This document shows positions 63,184 through 64,000 of a DNA stretch of 64,000 nucleotides, one piece after another. The position numbers and the translations under genes are program-made. Where the stretch lies: contig NZ_JASISY010000001.1 in assembly GCF_030063365.1 (NCBI RefSeq), positions 124,001-188,000 of the forward strand, read 5' to 3'. Source of the stretch: Cryobacterium sp. PH29-G1. GTDB taxonomy: Bacteria > Actinomycetota > Actinomycetes > Actinomycetales > Microbacteriaceae. The notes under the pieces were generated by a model. That model was not told the origin of the DNA, did not search any database, and worked only from the letters and a program-made list of their open reading frames with translations. The first letter of the stretch is position 1; each line of letters starts with the position of its first letter.

Positions 63184-64000
63184 TTGTCGAAGATCAAGGT
63201 AGAGGGTACTGTTGTCGAGCTCGATGGCGACGAGATGACCCGCATCATCTGGCACGCTATCAAAGAAACGCTCATTCACCCGTACCTCGACATTGACCTC
63301 GAGTACTACGACCTGTCAATTCAGAAGCGTGACGAGACCAACGACCAGATCACGATCGATGCGGCTCACGCCATTCAGAAGCACGGTGTCGGCGTGAAGT
63401 GCGCCACGATCACCCCCGACGAGGCACGCGTCGAAGAATTCGGCCTGAAGCAGATGTGGCTTTCGCCCAACGGAACCATCCGTAACATCCTCGGCGGCAC
63501 CATTTTCCGCGAGCCCATCATCATCTCCAACATCCCGCGCCTCGTGCCCGGGTGGAACAAGCCGATCATCATCGGCCGCCACGCCTACGGCGACCAGTAC
63601 AAGGCCACCAACTTTCGGTTCAAGGGCAAGGGCACGCTCAGCATGACCTTCACCCCGCAGGACGGCAGCGAGCCGTCCACGTTCGAGGTCTTCCAGGCCC
63701 CGGGCGACGGTGTCGCGATGGGTATGTACAACCTCGACTCGTCGATCATCGATTTCGCCCGCGCATCGCTCAACTACGGCCTCCAGCGCAAGGTGCCGGT
63801 CTTCCTGTCGACCAAGAACACGATCCTGAAGGCCTACGACGGTCGGTTCAAGGACATCTTCCAGGACATCTTCGACGCTGAGTTCCGTGCGGACTTCGAC
63901 GCCGCCGGCCTCACCTATGAGCACCGCCTCATCGACGACATGGTCGCGTCCGCAATGAAGTGGGAGGGCGGCTACCTCTGGGCCTGCAAGAACTACGACG
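63184..64000 (+). CDS. icd: isocitrate dehydrogenase, NADP-type (5' part, cut by window end)
   Basis: At least 272 residues, open to the window end. [50 protein letters not shown] is the standard opening of the homodimeric NADP-dependent enzyme, and [50 protein letters not shown] carries the isocitrate-binding residues ([16 protein letters not shown]). It oxidises isocitrate to 2-oxoglutarate in the TCA cycle. The TTG at 63184 is taken as start, because agaggag lies 6 bases upstream; a GTG at 63151 is in frame but has no such site. Confidence 0.94.
   Translation, partial: MSKIKVEGTVVELDGDEMTRIIWHAIKETLIHPYLDIDLEYYDLSIQKRDETNDQITIDAAHAIQKHGVGVKCATITPDEARVEEFGLKQMWLSPNGTIRNILGGTIFREPIIISNIPRLVPGWNKPIIIGRHAYGDQYKATNFRFKGKGTLSMTFTPQDGSEPSTFEVFQAPGDGVAMGMYNLDSSIIDFARASLNYGLQRKVPVFLSTKNTILKAYDGRFKDIFQDIFDAEFRADFDAAGLTYEHRLIDDMVASAMKWEGGYLWACKNYD

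Overview
The window is 64 kb of high-GC actinobacterial chromosome. The gene set and order (sucC-sucD-perM-purN-purH; guaB next to guaB3; an Asp23/Gls24 envelope-stress cluster next to an ECF sigma factor; a DUF222/HNH protein) and the frequent gcggatgc-type codon strings fit a Micrococcales member, most likely Microbacteriaceae and perhaps a Cryobacterium-like organism. The family-level call is an inference from memory of synteny, not a search. I see no rRNA, tRNA, CRISPR array, insertion sequence or prophage.

Layout. 1-3.4 kb: end of tsaE, a TauE-type permease, then tsaB-rimI-tsaD (t6A tRNA modification plus S18 acetylation). 3.4-6.1 kb: two small membrane proteins, a SAM methyltransferase, and groES with two CIRCE-type operators. 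6.1-13.5 kb: rarD-type permease, a short lipoprotein, and a branched-chain amino acid ABC system with livK on the + strand facing livHMGF on the - strand. 13.7-18.3 kb: guaB, guaB3, glpD. 18.3-22.4 kb: Asp23/AmaP/DUF6286/DUF2273 envelope-stress cluster divergent from an ECF sigma factor operon whose second gene joins a Cys-rich N-terminus to an Asp23-like domain. 22.5-27.4 kb: KhtT/KhtU-like K+/H+ antiporter, SURF1, DUF3817, guaA. 27.5-28.8 kb: a decayed marR/eamA pair and an intact 50-residue membrane protein. 28.8-34.6 kb: Bax inhibitor-1 protein, glycerophosphodiesterase, PcrA/UvrD helicase, FUSC protein. 34.7-37.7 kb: ferric-reductase-like flavocytochrome, secreted FMN-binding protein and ApbE flavin transferase. 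37.7-44.1 kb: small repeat protein, MarR regulator with a large palindromic operator, F420-reductase-like protein, MFS exporter, DUF222/HNH protein, DUF3054, VIT1/CCC1 family. 44.3-50.2 kb: sucCD, perM, purNH. 50.4-58.2 kb: amino acid dehydrogenase, DedA, a heterodimeric ABC exporter, DUF4389 protein. 58.1-62.1 kb: malEFG-type sugar importer without its ATPase. 62.1-64 kb: alkyltransferase-like protein, GNAT, and the start of icd.

Most of the window is housekeeping. The strongest unusual signals are: (i) repeated expansion of short tandem repeats, several containing the stop codon of the adjacent gene, with periods divisible by three inside genes but not outside; (ii) the ECF/Asp23 cluster, which looks like an envelope-stress signalling module with an atypical candidate anti-sigma factor; (iii) LivH fused to an exported beta-sandwich-like domain; (iv) a flavinylation trio; (v) a two-gene decay scar (marR/eamA); and (vi) nested palindromic operators.
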